34,391 bases of DNA from Candidatus Accumulibacter vicinus (GTDB lineage: Bacteria > Pseudomonadota > Gammaproteobacteria > Burkholderiales > Rhodocyclaceae). The position numbers and the translations under genes were made by a program. The notes under the pieces were generated by a model. The model saw nothing but the letters and a program-made list of their open reading frames with translations, had not been told where the DNA came from and did not search any database. This document shows, piece after piece, positions 1 through 7,765 of the stretch; the stretch's first letter is position 1, and every line of letters starts with the position of its first letter. Location: the NCBI GenBank assembly GCA_002425405.1, contig DIME01000172.1, positions 2,495 to 36,885 on the forward strand. Reading direction: 5' to 3'.

Positions 1-1290
1 GCCTACAACTCGGGCGCCGATTCGTACATGAGCGACTTCGAGGACTCGAACAGTCCGAAGTGGGACAACCAGATCCAGGGCCAGGTTAACCTCTACAAAG
101 CCATTCGGCGCCAGTTGTCATTCACCAACGAAGCCGGCAAGGAATATACGCTCAACGAGACCATCGCCACTCTGCAGATTCGTCCGCGCGGCTGGCACCT
201 CGACGAAAAACACGTCACCGTCGATGGTCAGCGCGTTTCTGGCGGCATCTTCGATTTCGGACTCGTCTTTTTCCACAACGCCAGAGAGCAGATCGCGCGC
301 GGCGCTGGCCCCTTCTACTATCTGCCGAAGATGGAATCGCATCTCGAAGCGCGTCTGTGGAACGACATCTTCATCATGGCGCAGGAGCATATCGGCCTGC
401 CGCGCGGCACCATCAAGGCTACCGTGCTGGTCGAGACCATCCTCGCCACCTTCGAGATGGAGGAAATCCTCTACGAACTGCGTGAACACTCGGCGGGCCT
501 CAACGCCGGACGCTGGGACTACATTTTCTCGTGCATCAAGAAGTTCAAGAAGAACCCGGACTTCTGCCTGGCCAACCGTGGCGCGATCACCATGGAGGTT
601 CCCTTCATGCGCAGCTACGCACTGCAGCTGGTCAAAATCTGCCACAAGCGCGGCGCGCCGGCGATGGGCGGCATGAGCGCGCTGATTCCGATCAAGAACG
701 ATCCGGTGGCCAACGAAAAGGCGCTGGCAGGCATCCGTCACGACAAGACGCGTGACGCCAATGACGGCTTCGACGGCGGTTGGGTGGCCCACCCAGGGTT
801 GGTGGCGATCGCTGCCGAAGAGTTTCAGAAAGTGCTCGGCGATCGCCCGAACCAGTGGGAAAAGCAGCGCGACGAGACCTTCACGGCGGCGGACTTCCTC
901 AACTTCCAGCCCTCGCAACCCATCACCGAAGCCGGTGTGCGCAACAACATCAACGTCGGCATTCACTACCTCGGCAGCTGGCTCGCCGGCAACGGCTGTG
1001 TGCCGATCCACAACCTGATGGAAGACGCCGCCACGGCCGAGATCTCGCGTTCGCAGGTCTGGCAATGGGTGGTTTCGCCCAAAGGCGTCCTCGATGACGG
1101 CCGCAAGGTCACCGCCGAGATGGTGCGCAGCATGATCGCCGAAGAACTGCTCAAGGTGAAAACGACGGTCAGTGCTCAGGGAGAAGAGACCGCCACCTAC
1201 GATCAGGCAGCAGTCATTTTCGACAAGATGTCGCTGACACCGGAATACCCGGAGTTCCTGACCCTGCCGCTGTACGAAGCCATGGAATAG
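1..1290 (+). CDS. aceB: Malate synthase A (5' end cut off by the window)
   Basis: Condenses glyoxylate with acetyl-CoA to malate, the second step of the glyoxylate shunt, in the cytoplasm. The reading frame is open from base 1, so the gene begins upstream; about 429 residues are present, and malate synthase A is usually about 530. The motif FEDSNSPKW, just after the first visible methionine, is the family's acidic metal/glyoxylate region. Near the C-terminus CVPIHNLMEDAATAEISR carries the catalytic aspartate region, followed by QVWQWV. It ends TAG at 1288-1290, only four bases from the stop of the convergent ferrochelatase gene. An isocitrate lyase partner is not in the window. The family call is firm; the A-type assignment rests on the length and on these motifs. 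Confidence 0.95.
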   Translation, partial: AYNSGADSYMSDFEDSNSPKWDNQIQGQVNLYKAIRRQLSFTNEAGKEYTLNETIATLQIRPRGWHLDEKHVTVDGQRVSGGIFDFGLVFFHNAREQIARGAGPFYYLPKMESHLEARLWNDIFIMAQEHIGLPRGTIKATVLVETILATFEMEEILYELREHSAGLNAGRWDYIFSCIKKFKKNPDFCLANRGAITMEVPFMRSYALQLVKICHKRGAPAMGGMSALIPIKNDPVANEKALAGIRHDKTRDANDGFDGGWVAHPGLVAIAAEEFQKVLGDRPNQWEKQRDETFTAADFLNFQPSQPITEAGVRNNINVGIHYLGSWLAGNGCVPIHNLMEDAATAEISRSQVWQWVVSPKGVLDDGRKVTAEMVRSMIAEELLKVKTTVSAQGEETATYDQAAVIFDKMSLTPEYPEFLTLPLYEAME

Positions 1291-1294
1291 GCCC

Positions 1295-2398
1295 TCAGAA
1301 CGAGGCGCCCAGGGCGCGCGCGCGCAAGGCGCCGAGTTCGCGGCTGGCCGGGTCCGGCGAGCTGCGGGTCGGCCAGCCCTGCAGGTGGCTGGCGGCCAGG
1401 TCGGCGAGCGCGCGAATCCAGTCGTCCCGCTCGTTGAGGCAGGAAAGGTAGTGGAATTCCCTGCCGCCGGCCTGCATGAACGCACTCCGGCCCTCGATGG
1501 CGATTTCTTCGAGCGTCTCGAGACAATCTGCCGGGAATCCCGGGCAGATCACATCGACCCGCTGCACGCCCTGTGCTGCCAGCGCCTTGAGGGTTGGTGC
1601 GGTATACGGCTGCAGCCATTCGGCACGGCCGAAACGCGACTGAAAGCAGACCTGGTATTGTTCCTGACCAAGACTCAGCGCCTCGGCAAGCAGGCGGCCG
1701 GTCTTTTGGCACTCGCAGTGATAGGGGTCCCCCTTGTCCAGCGTGTAGCGCGGCAGCCCATGAAAGCTCATGACCAGACGATACGATCGGTCCGGCCGGG
1801 GGTGACTGAACCAGTGCTCGCGCACACTGGCTGCCAGTGCCGCAATGTAGCCGGGGTGATCGGCAAAATTCCGGACCGTACGTATTTCCGGCTGATTGCG
1901 CACACGTTGCAGCCAGGCGCCAACTGCATCGAATGCGCTGGCCGTCGTGCTCGCCGAGTACTGTGGATAGAGTGGCAGCAACAGAATGCGCGTGCAGCCC
2001 TCGGCCTTGAGACGGGAGAGCGTTGCCGAAATCGACGGCTCACCATAACGCATGGCGAAATCGACGAGGACCCGATGTCCGGCCTGCCCAAGCAAGCCAC
2101 GCAGCAACTTGGCCTGACGTTCGACATGCACGCGCAGTGGCGAGCCTTCGGCCGTCCACACCGCCGCGTACTTTTCCGCCGACCGGCGCGGTCGAATATT
2201 GAGGATGATGCCGTTCAGAATCAGCCACCAGACAGCGCGCGGGATCTCGACGACGCGCGGATCGGAGAGGAACTCCTTGAGGTAGCGTCGCACCGCGGTG
2301 GCCGTCGGCGCTGCCGGGGTCCCCAGGTTGATCAGCAGAACGGCGCTGTTTGTGGATGAACCGTGGCGGTAGACCGGTTCCGGGAAATAACCTGGCAT
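1295..2398 (-). CDS. hemH: Ferrochelatase
   Basis: Inserts Fe2+ into protoporphyrin IX, the last step of protoheme synthesis, usually at the inner face of the cytoplasmic membrane. The 367-residue protein opens with the family pattern AVLLINLGTPAAP (about residues 19-31). It contains MSFHGLP, the histidine of the metal-binding face, and QSRFGRAEWLQPYT, which holds the conserved active-site acidic residue. Length fits proteobacterial HemH. The ATG at 2398 shares one base with the TGA stop of hrcA (TGATG), so the two genes are probably translationally coupled in one operon. The gene converges on aceB with a four-base gap, leaving no room for a separate terminator. Confidence 0.96.
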   Translation of the reverse strand: MPGYFPEPVYRHGSSTNSAVLLINLGTPAAPTATAVRRYLKEFLSDPRVVEIPRAVWWLILNGIILNIRPRRSAEKYAAVWTAEGSPLRVHVERQAKLLRGLLGQAGHRVLVDFAMRYGEPSISATLSRLKAEGCTRILLLPLYPQYSASTTASAFDAVGAWLQRVRNQPEIRTVRNFADHPGYIAALAASVREHWFSHPRPDRSYRLVMSFHGLPRYTLDKGDPYHCECQKTGRLLAEALSLGQEQYQVCFQSRFGRAEWLQPYTAPTLKALAAQGVQRVDVICPGFPADCLETLEEIAIEGRSAFMQAGGREFHYLSCLNERDDWIRALADLAASHLQGWPTRSSPDPASRELGALRARALGASF

Positions 2399-3426
2399 CA
2401 GTATCTGGCCTGATAGGTCAGCGCCGAAGAGAGCAGTCGGGCGGTAATTTCGACGATTGGAATGACTCGTTCGTAGGCCATGCGGGTTGGGCCGATGACG
2501 CCGACCGATCCGACCACTTCACCGTCCACGGCATACGGTGCCGTGACCACGCTGCACTCGTCAAGGGGAGCCAGCCCCGATTCGCCACCGATGAAGATTT
2601 GTACCCCTTCGGCACGCTTCGAGAGATCCAGCAGTTGCATCAGCGAGGTTTGCTGCTCGAAGAGGTTGAACAATTCGCGCAGCCGCCGCATGTTCGACGA
2701 GAATTCTTCGACTTCAAGCAGGTTGCGTTCACCTGAAATGACATAGCGGTTGTCGGATCCACGCATTGCCTCGTCACCGGCCGTCAGCGCCGCGGCCATC
2801 AGCATCTGCAGATCGCCGCGCAGTTTCTGCAGGTCTTCATGGAGACGGCGACTGATGGACTCAAAATCCTGGCCGACAAAATGCTGATTCAGATAGTTGG
2901 TCGCGGTGACCAGTTCGGACGGCGTATAGGCGCGCCCGGGGAAGAGCAGGCGATTCTGCACGTCGCCGTCGGAAGTGACCAGGATCAGCAGAATGCGCTT
3001 CTCTGACAGACTGACGAACTCCATCTGACGGATCTTCGGCGTCAGACGGCGCGGCGCCAGGACGATGCCGGCAAAATGGGTCAGCCCGGACAACAGGTGC
3101 GAGGCCTTGCTGATCAATTGCGAGGGCTGTGAAGGCAGCAACTGTTCCTCGATGGCGTCGAGCTTGTCCTTTTCGAGCGGCTGGACAGTCAGCAGAGTAT
3201 CGACAAAAAAGCGGTAGCCGCGTGACGTGGGGACACGCCCGGCAGAGGTGTGCGGACTGGCGATCAGACCAATTTCTTCGAGATCGGCCATGACATTACG
3301 CACGGTTGCTGCCGACAGATCCAGGCGCGAGTACCGGGACAGGGCGCGTGATCCGACGGGTTGCCCTTCAGCAATATAGCGTTCGATCAGGGTCTTGAGG
3401 AGCGTTTTGGCGCGTTCGTCTAGCAT
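2398..3426 (-). CDS. hrcA: Heat-inducible transcription repressor HrcA
   Basis: Represses groE/dnaK-type heat-shock operons by binding the CIRCE inverted repeat, with GroEL acting as its folding cofactor. The 342 residues match the family: an N-terminal winged helix (RALSRYSRLDLSAATVRNVM, about residues 27-46) followed by SPHTSAGRVPTSRGYRFF, a hallmark stretch. A C-terminal GAF-like domain ends in YERVIPIVEITARLLSSALT. It is the first gene of an hrcA-hemH pair and is divergent from nadK across 73 bases. I see no CIRCE element (TTAGCACTC-N9-GAGTGCTAA) in that gap, so self-repression through CIRCE at this locus is not supported. A good Shine-Dalgarno is also lacking in front of the ATG at 3426. 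Confidence 0.96.
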   Translation of the reverse strand: MLDERAKTLLKTLIERYIAEGQPVGSRALSRYSRLDLSAATVRNVMADLEEIGLIASPHTSAGRVPTSRGYRFFVDTLLTVQPLEKDKLDAIEEQLLPSQPSQLISKASHLLSGLTHFAGIVLAPRRLTPKIRQMEFVSLSEKRILLILVTSDGDVQNRLLFPGRAYTPSELVTATNYLNQHFVGQDFESISRRLHEDLQKLRGDLQMLMAAALTAGDEAMRGSDNRYVISGERNLLEVEEFSSNMRRLRELFNLFEQQTSLMQLLDLSKRAEGVQIFIGGESGLAPLDECSVVTAPYAVDGEVVGSVGVIGPTRMAYERVIPIVEITARLLSSALTYQARY

Positions 3427-3499
3427 GGGCCGATTCTACAAAAAATCCATCGATCACGGGGCGCCGCGGAAGCAGGCTGAATTGTGGTTTAATTCACGC

Positions 3500-4426
3500 A
3501 TGAACAACGCCTTTCCAGAAGATTCGGCTGATTGCGCACCGCCACCCCGGACGATTGCGCTGGTCGGAAAGTACCACAGTCCAGAGATTGCCGAGTCGAT
3601 TCGCCTGCTGGCCCATTACCTGCAGGAACGCGGCATGACCGTATTGATCGAGGAAGAGACCGCCTGCAACGTCATCTCGCATCTGGAACTCGGAAGCTGG
3701 GCGAGCGGCAGTTTCACCTGGCTTGGTGCCCATGCCGACATCGCCATCGTCGTCGGTGGCGACGGTACCATGCTCAATGCCGCACGCCAACTGGCCCGTT
3801 ATCGGGTGCCTCTGGTCGGCGTAAACCAGGGGCGTCTCGGCTTCATGAGCGACATCGCACGTAGCGACATGCTGACCTGCATGGACGACCTTCTGGATGG
3901 CAAGTTCGTTCCGGAGACCCGCATGCTGCTCGATGCGGATGTCGTGCGTGGCGAGCGTAGTATCGTTTCCAACCTGGCCTTGAACGATGTGGTGGTGGAC
4001 AAGGGCGCGATCGGACGGATGATCGAGCTCGAACTGTTCATCGACGGCGAGTTCATTTACCACCTGCGCTCGGACGGCCTGATCGTCGCCACCTCCACCG
4101 GCTCGACGGCCTACGCGCTCTCGGCCAATGGCCCGATCCTGCATCCGCAGGTTTCTGCCATCGCCCTGGTTCCGCTCTGCCCACACGCCCTGACCAACCG
4201 GCCAATCCTGGTCGGTGATCGCAACGAAATCGAGATCCGGATCGTGCACGCCACCGATTCGCGTGCTCACTTCGACGGCCAGGTGACGGTTGATCTCCGC
4301 AACGAGGATTCCGTACGTATCCGTCGCTCCGAATATTCGATCTGTCTGCTGCATCCGCCGGGTTACAGCTATTTCGCCATGCTCCGACAAAAGCTGCACT
4401 GGAGCGAGCGACCCAAGGAACATTGA
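3500..4426 (+). CDS. nadK: NAD kinase
   Basis: Phosphorylates NAD+ to NADP+ using ATP, the only route to NADP(H). The 308-residue product shows the diacylglycerol/NAD-kinase fold signatures: VVGGDGTMLNAAR (GGDGT is the nucleotide site), GRLGFMSD and TSTGSTAYALSANGPI. The frame is open further upstream to 3395, but that stretch overlaps the hrcA start on the other strand and has no family resemblance. The ATG at 3500 gives MNNAFPEDSADCAPPPRTIALVG, where the kinase fold begins, so I chose it. An inverted repeat GAATT-N7-AATTC (3479-3495) lies just before the start; its role is unknown. recN follows closely on the same strand. Confidence 0.96.
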   Translation: MNNAFPEDSADCAPPPRTIALVGKYHSPEIAESIRLLAHYLQERGMTVLIEEETACNVISHLELGSWASGSFTWLGAHADIAIVVGGDGTMLNAARQLARYRVPLVGVNQGRLGFMSDIARSDMLTCMDDLLDGKFVPETRMLLDADVVRGERSIVSNLALNDVVVDKGAIGRMIELELFIDGEFIYHLRSDGLIVATSTGSTAYALSANGPILHPQVSAIALVPLCPHALTNRPILVGDRNEIEIRIVHATDSRAHFDGQVTVDLRNEDSVRIRRSEYSICLLHPPGYSYFAMLRQKLHWSERPKEH

Positions 4427-4461
4427 TCCCATGCCGTGACGACGAGATTAACGATCCCCCT

Positions 4462-6150
4462 ATGCTCTGTCGTTTGACGATTCGCGACTTCGTGCTGGTC
4501 GACCGGCTGGAACTCGAGTTTCAGCAAGGATTTGGCGCACTGACCGGCGAGACCGGTGCCGGCAAGTCGATTCTCGTCGACGCCCTGGCATTCGCCCTGG
4601 GTGAGCGCGCCGACACGGGCCTCATTCGCGCCGGGAGCGAGCGCGCGGAGGTGAGTGCCGAGTTCGACCTTGCGGCTTCGCCGGCGGCTGCCGCCTGGCT
4701 ACAGGCGCATGATCTGGATACGCAGGGCGTTTTGCTGCTGCGTCGCGTACTGGATGCCAGCGGCCGTTCGCGCGCCTATCTGAATGGTTCGCCAGTGACC
4801 GTCCAGCAGTTGCGGGAGGTGGCCGAATCGTTGGTCGACATCCACGGTCAGCATGCGCATCAGTCGCTGCTGCGCAGCGAAGCGCAGCGCGCTCTGCTCG
4901 ATTCGCACGCCCGGCTCGAATCCCTGCTCGCGGAAGTCGCCACCGCATGGCGCAACTGGCGCGCGGCCAAGACGCTGTTGGATACCGCCAGCAGCGGCAG
5001 CGAGGCCTTGGCCGTCGAACGCGAGCAACTGGAATGGCAGGTTCGTGAACTGCAAACACTCCACTTCTCGACCGAAGAATGGCAGCTTCTGAACGAGGAG
5101 CACAAACGTTTGGGCCATGCAGCCAGCCTTGTCGAAGGCGCGCAGTTCGCCTTGCAGGTATTGGCCGAGGGCGACGCCGCTTGTGAGGCCCAGGTCGCTG
5201 CCGCGATCAATCGCCTGGATGGGCTTTGCGAGTACGATCCGGCGCTATCCGAAATCACCGATCTGCTGCAATCAGTGCAGGCCGAACTCAGCGAAGCGGC
5301 CTCTGCCCTGCATCGTTACACCCATCGTATCGAACTCGACCCACGGCGTCTGGTGGAAGTCGAACAACGCATCGAAGCGATCCTGGGTTGTGCGCGCAAA
5401 TTCCGCTGTGCTCCCGATGACCTGCCAGGGCTACTGGCACGCTGGCAGGAGCGACTGAGCGTCCTTGGTGAGGCTGCCGACCTCACCGCCCTGGCGGCGC
5501 GCGCCACGGCCGCCCGTGTGCAGTATGAACAGCTCGCGCAGCGTCTCTCCGGCAAACGCGCCCAGGCAGCCGAAGTGCTCGGCCGCGAAGTCAGCCAGGT
5601 CATGCAACAGTTGGCGCTTGCTGGAGGCCGCTTCGAGCTTGGCTTGTTGCCGGTCGAAGGAGGGAATGCTGCCGGGTTTGAACAGGTCGAGTTTCGTATC
5701 GCCGGCCTGGCCGGTAGCGAACCGCGGTCGCTGGCCAAGGTCGCTTCCGGGGGCGAACTCTCACGGATCAGTCTCGCCATTCAGGTGGTCACCAGTCAGG
5801 CGGCAAGCGTACCGACGCTGATCTTCGACGAGGTCGATGTCGGCATCGGTGGTGGTGTTGCCGAAGTCGTCGGCTGCTTGCTGCGCGAATTGGGAGGCGA
5901 AAGACAGGTTCTTTGCGTGACGCACCTGCCGCAGGTTGCCGCACGCGCCAACTGGCAATGGCAAGTCAGCAAGACGATTCGGGCAGGATCGGTGCGCAGC
6001 CACGTTGCCACACTCGAAGGAGATGCCCGGGTGGAGGAAATTGCTCGCATGCTTGGCGGCATCGACATTACGTCGATTACCCGTCAGCATGCCAGGGAAA
6101 TGCTGATCACGGCAGACGGAGGCGGCAGCAACGGCTCACGACGCCCTTGA
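4462..6150 (+). CDS. recN: DNA repair protein RecN
   Basis: SMC-like ATPase that acts early in double-strand break repair with RecA. The 562 residues carry Walker A GETGAGKS (about residue 30), the RecN signature HGQHAHQSLL, a central coiled-coil region rich in Glu, Ala and Leu, the ABC signature ASGGELSR, Walker B TLIFDEVDVGIGG, and the H-loop VTHLPQVAA. The frame can be read from a TTG at 4423 that overlaps the nadK stop. However, MLCRLTIRDFVLV at 4462 aligns with the normal RecN N-terminus, so that start is preferred. It lies 35 bases after nadK; the nadK-recN order is common in betaproteobacteria and suggests co-transcription. It is the last gene before the accessory island. Confidence 0.96.
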   Translation: MLCRLTIRDFVLVDRLELEFQQGFGALTGETGAGKSILVDALAFALGERADTGLIRAGSERAEVSAEFDLAASPAAAAWLQAHDLDTQGVLLLRRVLDASGRSRAYLNGSPVTVQQLREVAESLVDIHGQHAHQSLLRSEAQRALLDSHARLESLLAEVATAWRNWRAAKTLLDTASSGSEALAVEREQLEWQVRELQTLHFSTEEWQLLNEEHKRLGHAASLVEGAQFALQVLAEGDAACEAQVAAAINRLDGLCEYDPALSEITDLLQSVQAELSEAASALHRYTHRIELDPRRLVEVEQRIEAILGCARKFRCAPDDLPGLLARWQERLSVLGEAADLTALAARATAARVQYEQLAQRLSGKRAQAAEVLGREVSQVMQQLALAGGRFELGLLPVEGGNAAGFEQVEFRIAGLAGSEPRSLAKVASGGELSRISLAIQVVTSQAASVPTLIFDEVDVGIGGGVAEVVGCLLRELGGERQVLCVTHLPQVAARANWQWQVSKTIRAGSVRSHVATLEGDARVEEIARMLGGIDITSITRQHAREMLITADGGGSNGSRRP

Positions 6151-6218
6151 TCCAGCGTTGGCGGGTCACCCTTGACCATGAAATGCCCTAACTCCCTGAT
6201 TTCGGGAATCGTCCCTCA

Positions 6219-6495
6219 ATGGACAAATCGCGCTGGCAAGGCGTCGCGCTCGGTGCTTCGCAGCCCGATCCGGAGTTCGGCAACGTCGCTCTGCCCGGCG
6301 TCGTCCGCGACCAGCAGGCCGGACGCTGCCGCGCCGGCGAAGGCGTCGTTGCCGGCCAGCGCTATCTCGATGCCGGGTTCACGCCGGAGATCCTGCGCCG
6401 CCTGATGGGCCCCGGCGGGACCCGGACCGAGCTTCCTGCACATCGCCACGCACTTCAAGACCGAGAAATCGCTGCTCCTGCTCAAAGTCCTCTCT
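6219..6495 (+). pseudogene. Decayed CHAT-domain protein fragment
   Basis: CHAT domains are caspase-like cysteine protease folds with a conserved His and Cys. In the frame starting at 6219 the sequence reads VALGASQ, then VALPGVVRDQQAG, then GEGVVAGQRYLDAGFTPEIL, which follows the usual CHAT pattern (GVTQ..ALPGV..IVRD..G.V.PG..YLD..FT...L). At about 6421 the similarity shifts frame and continues as PSFLHIATHFKTEKSLLLL (6427-6486), the stretch holding the catalytic histidine (HIATHF). The usual downstream part with the SACDT-type cysteine is missing. No full-length reading frame exists, so it is a remnant with at least one frameshift and a deletion. A possible further scrap is RLATLW near 6545. 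Family identification is by motif reading only. Confidence 0.6.
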
Positions 6496-6644
6496 TTTGT
6501 CTGGCCACCGCAAACCCGATGGCTGACCACGGGAGTCGAGGGCGATTGGCGACGCTCTGGAGGGGGTGTCGGCCGCCCACGCCGATGAAGACCGGGGCGG
6601 GTGGCGGGCAAGCATCCATTGCACCGACGGCCCTGTCGGGGAAT

Positions 6645-7073
6645 TCAGATCACCAGGAGATGACGACTTTTTGCCTCAGGAACGGCTTGCCGCGGGACCG
6701 CACGATCCAGCGTCACCAGGCGGCCGCCTTGCTGCACCGCCAGTGCCAGCAGATACACGTCGCTCACCTGGCGGGAGCCGAGTACGGCATTCCAGGCAAT
6801 CCGGCCGCTCGCGAGGATGCTCACGGCGTCTGGCCAGAAAACGTGATGGCTGGTCGCCGTCGCTGCGGCGAGACGTTCGGCGATGGCCCCGGCCGGCAGT
6901 GCGTTCGGGTAGCCGGGTTGCGACATGATCCGGATACAACCGTTCTCGGTCAGCGGACACGACGCCCAGCCCGACTGAATGTTCTCCTGCAACCAGGCCA
7001 TGGCTCTGGTGTGATGCAGGTGGTCGCTGTCCAGCAGGGCGATCAGCACATTCACATCGAGCAAGGCGCGCAT
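6645..7073 (-). CDS. vapC: VapC-family PIN-domain toxin (ribonuclease)
   Basis: Probable endoribonuclease toxin of a type II toxin-antitoxin pair. The 142-residue protein has the PIN-domain acidic set in order: D6 in ALLDVNVLIALLD, E43 in LTENGCIRI, D105 in QVSDVYLLALA and D123 in LVTLDRA, all expected to bind Mg2+/Mn2+. A TTG at 7076 is possible, but the ATG at 7073 overlaps the antitoxin stop by one base (TGATG), the usual toxin-antitoxin coupling, so it is preferred. The family is typical of TA_VPA0485-like PIN proteins of about 140 residues; the RNA target cannot be read from sequence. It lies beside a decayed CHAT fragment, in keeping with an exchangeable island downstream of recN. Confidence 0.88.
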   Translation of the reverse strand: MRALLDVNVLIALLDSDHLHHTRAMAWLQENIQSGWASCPLTENGCIRIMSQPGYPNALPAGAIAERLAAATATSHHVFWPDAVSILASGRIAWNAVLGSRQVSDVYLLALAVQQGGRLVTLDRAVPRQAVPEAKSRHLLVI

Positions 7074-7321
7074 CAAACGCCTTCCTCGTCTCTCAGCTGG
7101 TCGACCTGCTCGTTGGTGACCACTTTCCCCCGTGACGGGAAGGGGCGGAAACCGTGGACGGCCGCCGGCTCGCTGGGGCTGCTGGTCGTCGATGGCGGCG
7201 ACTGGGTCAGGGCTTGCCGCAAGAGGTGCGAGATCACCCGGCCGGCCGTCGTCCCGCCACGCCGGGCAAGCTCCTTGGCAGCCAGCAGGACATCGTCTTC
7301 GATATCGAGAGTGGTACGCAT
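7073..7321 (-). CDS. vapB: VapB-type ribbon-helix-helix antitoxin
   Basis: Antitoxin that should bind and neutralise the adjoining PIN toxin and repress the operon. The 82-residue protein begins MRTTLDIEDDVLLAAKELA, a ribbon-helix-helix DNA-binding fold (beta strand about residues 2-6, then two helices to about residue 38). It continues with a proline/serine-rich linker and a C-terminal toxin-binding tail that includes PFPSRGKVVTNEQV. Two in-frame ATGs lie six bases apart. AGGAG sits one base before the upstream one (7327) but seven bases before the ATG at 7321, so the ribosome-binding site favours 7321. The 3' end overlaps vapC by one base. A likely operator lies immediately upstream. Confidence 0.85.
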   Translation of the reverse strand: MRTTLDIEDDVLLAAKELARRGGTTAGRVISHLLRQALTQSPPSTTSSPSEPAAVHGFRPFPSRGKVVTNEQVDQLRDEEGV

Positions 7322-7339
7322 GAGCATTCTCCTGACCAG

Positions 7340-7363
7340 TGATGCATTGATGCTAACGCATCA
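7340..7363. promoter_or_regulatory. Candidate vapBC operator (inverted repeat)
   Basis: TGATGC (7340-7345) is repeated at 7348-7353 and faces GCATCA at 7358-7363, giving one inverted and one direct copy of a six-base element. It lies about 20-40 bases before the antitoxin start, where RHH antitoxins commonly bind to autoregulate. Seen in sequence; the regulatory role is inferred from position. Confidence 0.4.
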
Positions 7364-7435
7364 GAACACTGCAAGCAAGCAACGATACCCAACCCGATGG
7401 GATCATGGATCACCGTCGTGTGTTGAAGTCGACAT

Positions 7436-7457
7436 AAAAAGGGGCCGACGGGGGCCC
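7436..7457 (-). terminator. Intrinsic terminator-like hairpin with U5
   Basis: On the minus strand GGGCC, a six-base loop CCCGTC, then GGCCC, one C and five T residues. The stem is short (5 bp) but all G/C, and the T run follows at once. It lies about 30 bases after the TGA of an otherwise unrecognised minus-strand reading frame, so it may be the surviving end of a lost gene. Confidence 0.45.
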
Positions 7458-7642
7458 TTGAAGTCTGAGCGATCGACGGTGTTCAGAACGGCGGTTCGTC
7501 GGCTGTGCCGTGGTCGGCAGGAAGTGGTTCGCCCGGACCGCCGCTTGCGAAAGCGCGTCCGCAACGTCCTGGCGTTCTGCAGGGCCTGGCTGGGCTGTTG
7601 AACCACTTCCGGCTTAGCCTGATGTTCTATTACAATGCCACT

Positions 7643-7672
7643 TGCAAAATTTCGGGCGAATCGCTTATAGTG
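7643..7672 (+). promoter_or_regulatory. Candidate sigma-70 promoter of the HTH gene
   Basis: TTGCAA (7643-7648) and TATAGT (7667-7672) are separated by 18 bases, a reasonable -35/-10 pair. Transcription would start near 7679 and give a leader of about 87 bases before the ATG at 7766. Seen in sequence; activity is inferred. Confidence 0.5.
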
Positions 7673-7710
7673 CGTCGTGCATTACCAAAGTCATATTGTA
7701 TGAAGGTATG

Positions 7711-7730
7711 GCAGGAAGTCGACTTTCTGC
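7711..7730. repeat. 20-bp near-perfect palindrome in the HTH gene leader
   Basis: GCAGGAAGTCGACTTTCTGC equals its own reverse complement except at one symmetric pair. It lies about 30-50 bases downstream of the predicted start of transcription and 36 bases before the HTH gene's start codon. A dimeric helix-turn-helix protein binding here would block its own transcription, so an autoregulatory operator is the natural reading. A cloverleaf or terminator role is unlikely because there is no T run and no loop. Confidence 0.5.
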
Positions 7731-7765
7731 TGGTCCACTTGGCGTGAATGTAAGAAAGGATAGTC

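Larger units (their letters stand above)
7338..7765. other. Gene-free stretch between vapB and the HTH gene
   Basis: This 428-base stretch holds no convincing complete gene. It contains the vapBC operator candidate, a minus-strand terminator-like hairpin (7436-7457), an orphan minus-strand reading frame end just behind it, and the promoter and leader of the plus-strand HTH gene. The orphan frame, read on the minus strand, ends in GTADEPPF followed by TGA at 7484-7486. It is open back only to stop codons near 7623, with no start I trust. The acidic-proline-phenylalanine end recalls SSB-type tails, but that is a weak resemblance. A gene end left behind by rearrangement is one explanation. Confidence 0.4.

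Noticed and set aside
118..1485. Long minus-strand open frame (455 codons) opposite malate synthase
   Set aside because: High-GC shadow frame of aceB; the plus-strand protein is clearly malate synthase and the antisense translation has no family features.
3427..3499. CIRCE element in the hrcA/nadK gap
   Set aside because: No TTAGCACTC-N9-GAGTGCTAA-like sequence is present on either strand.
6219..7601. Plus-strand open frame of 460 codons across the CHAT remnant and vapBC
   Set aside because: Only the first about 70 codons resemble a protein family; the rest is antisense to the intact vapC and vapB genes.
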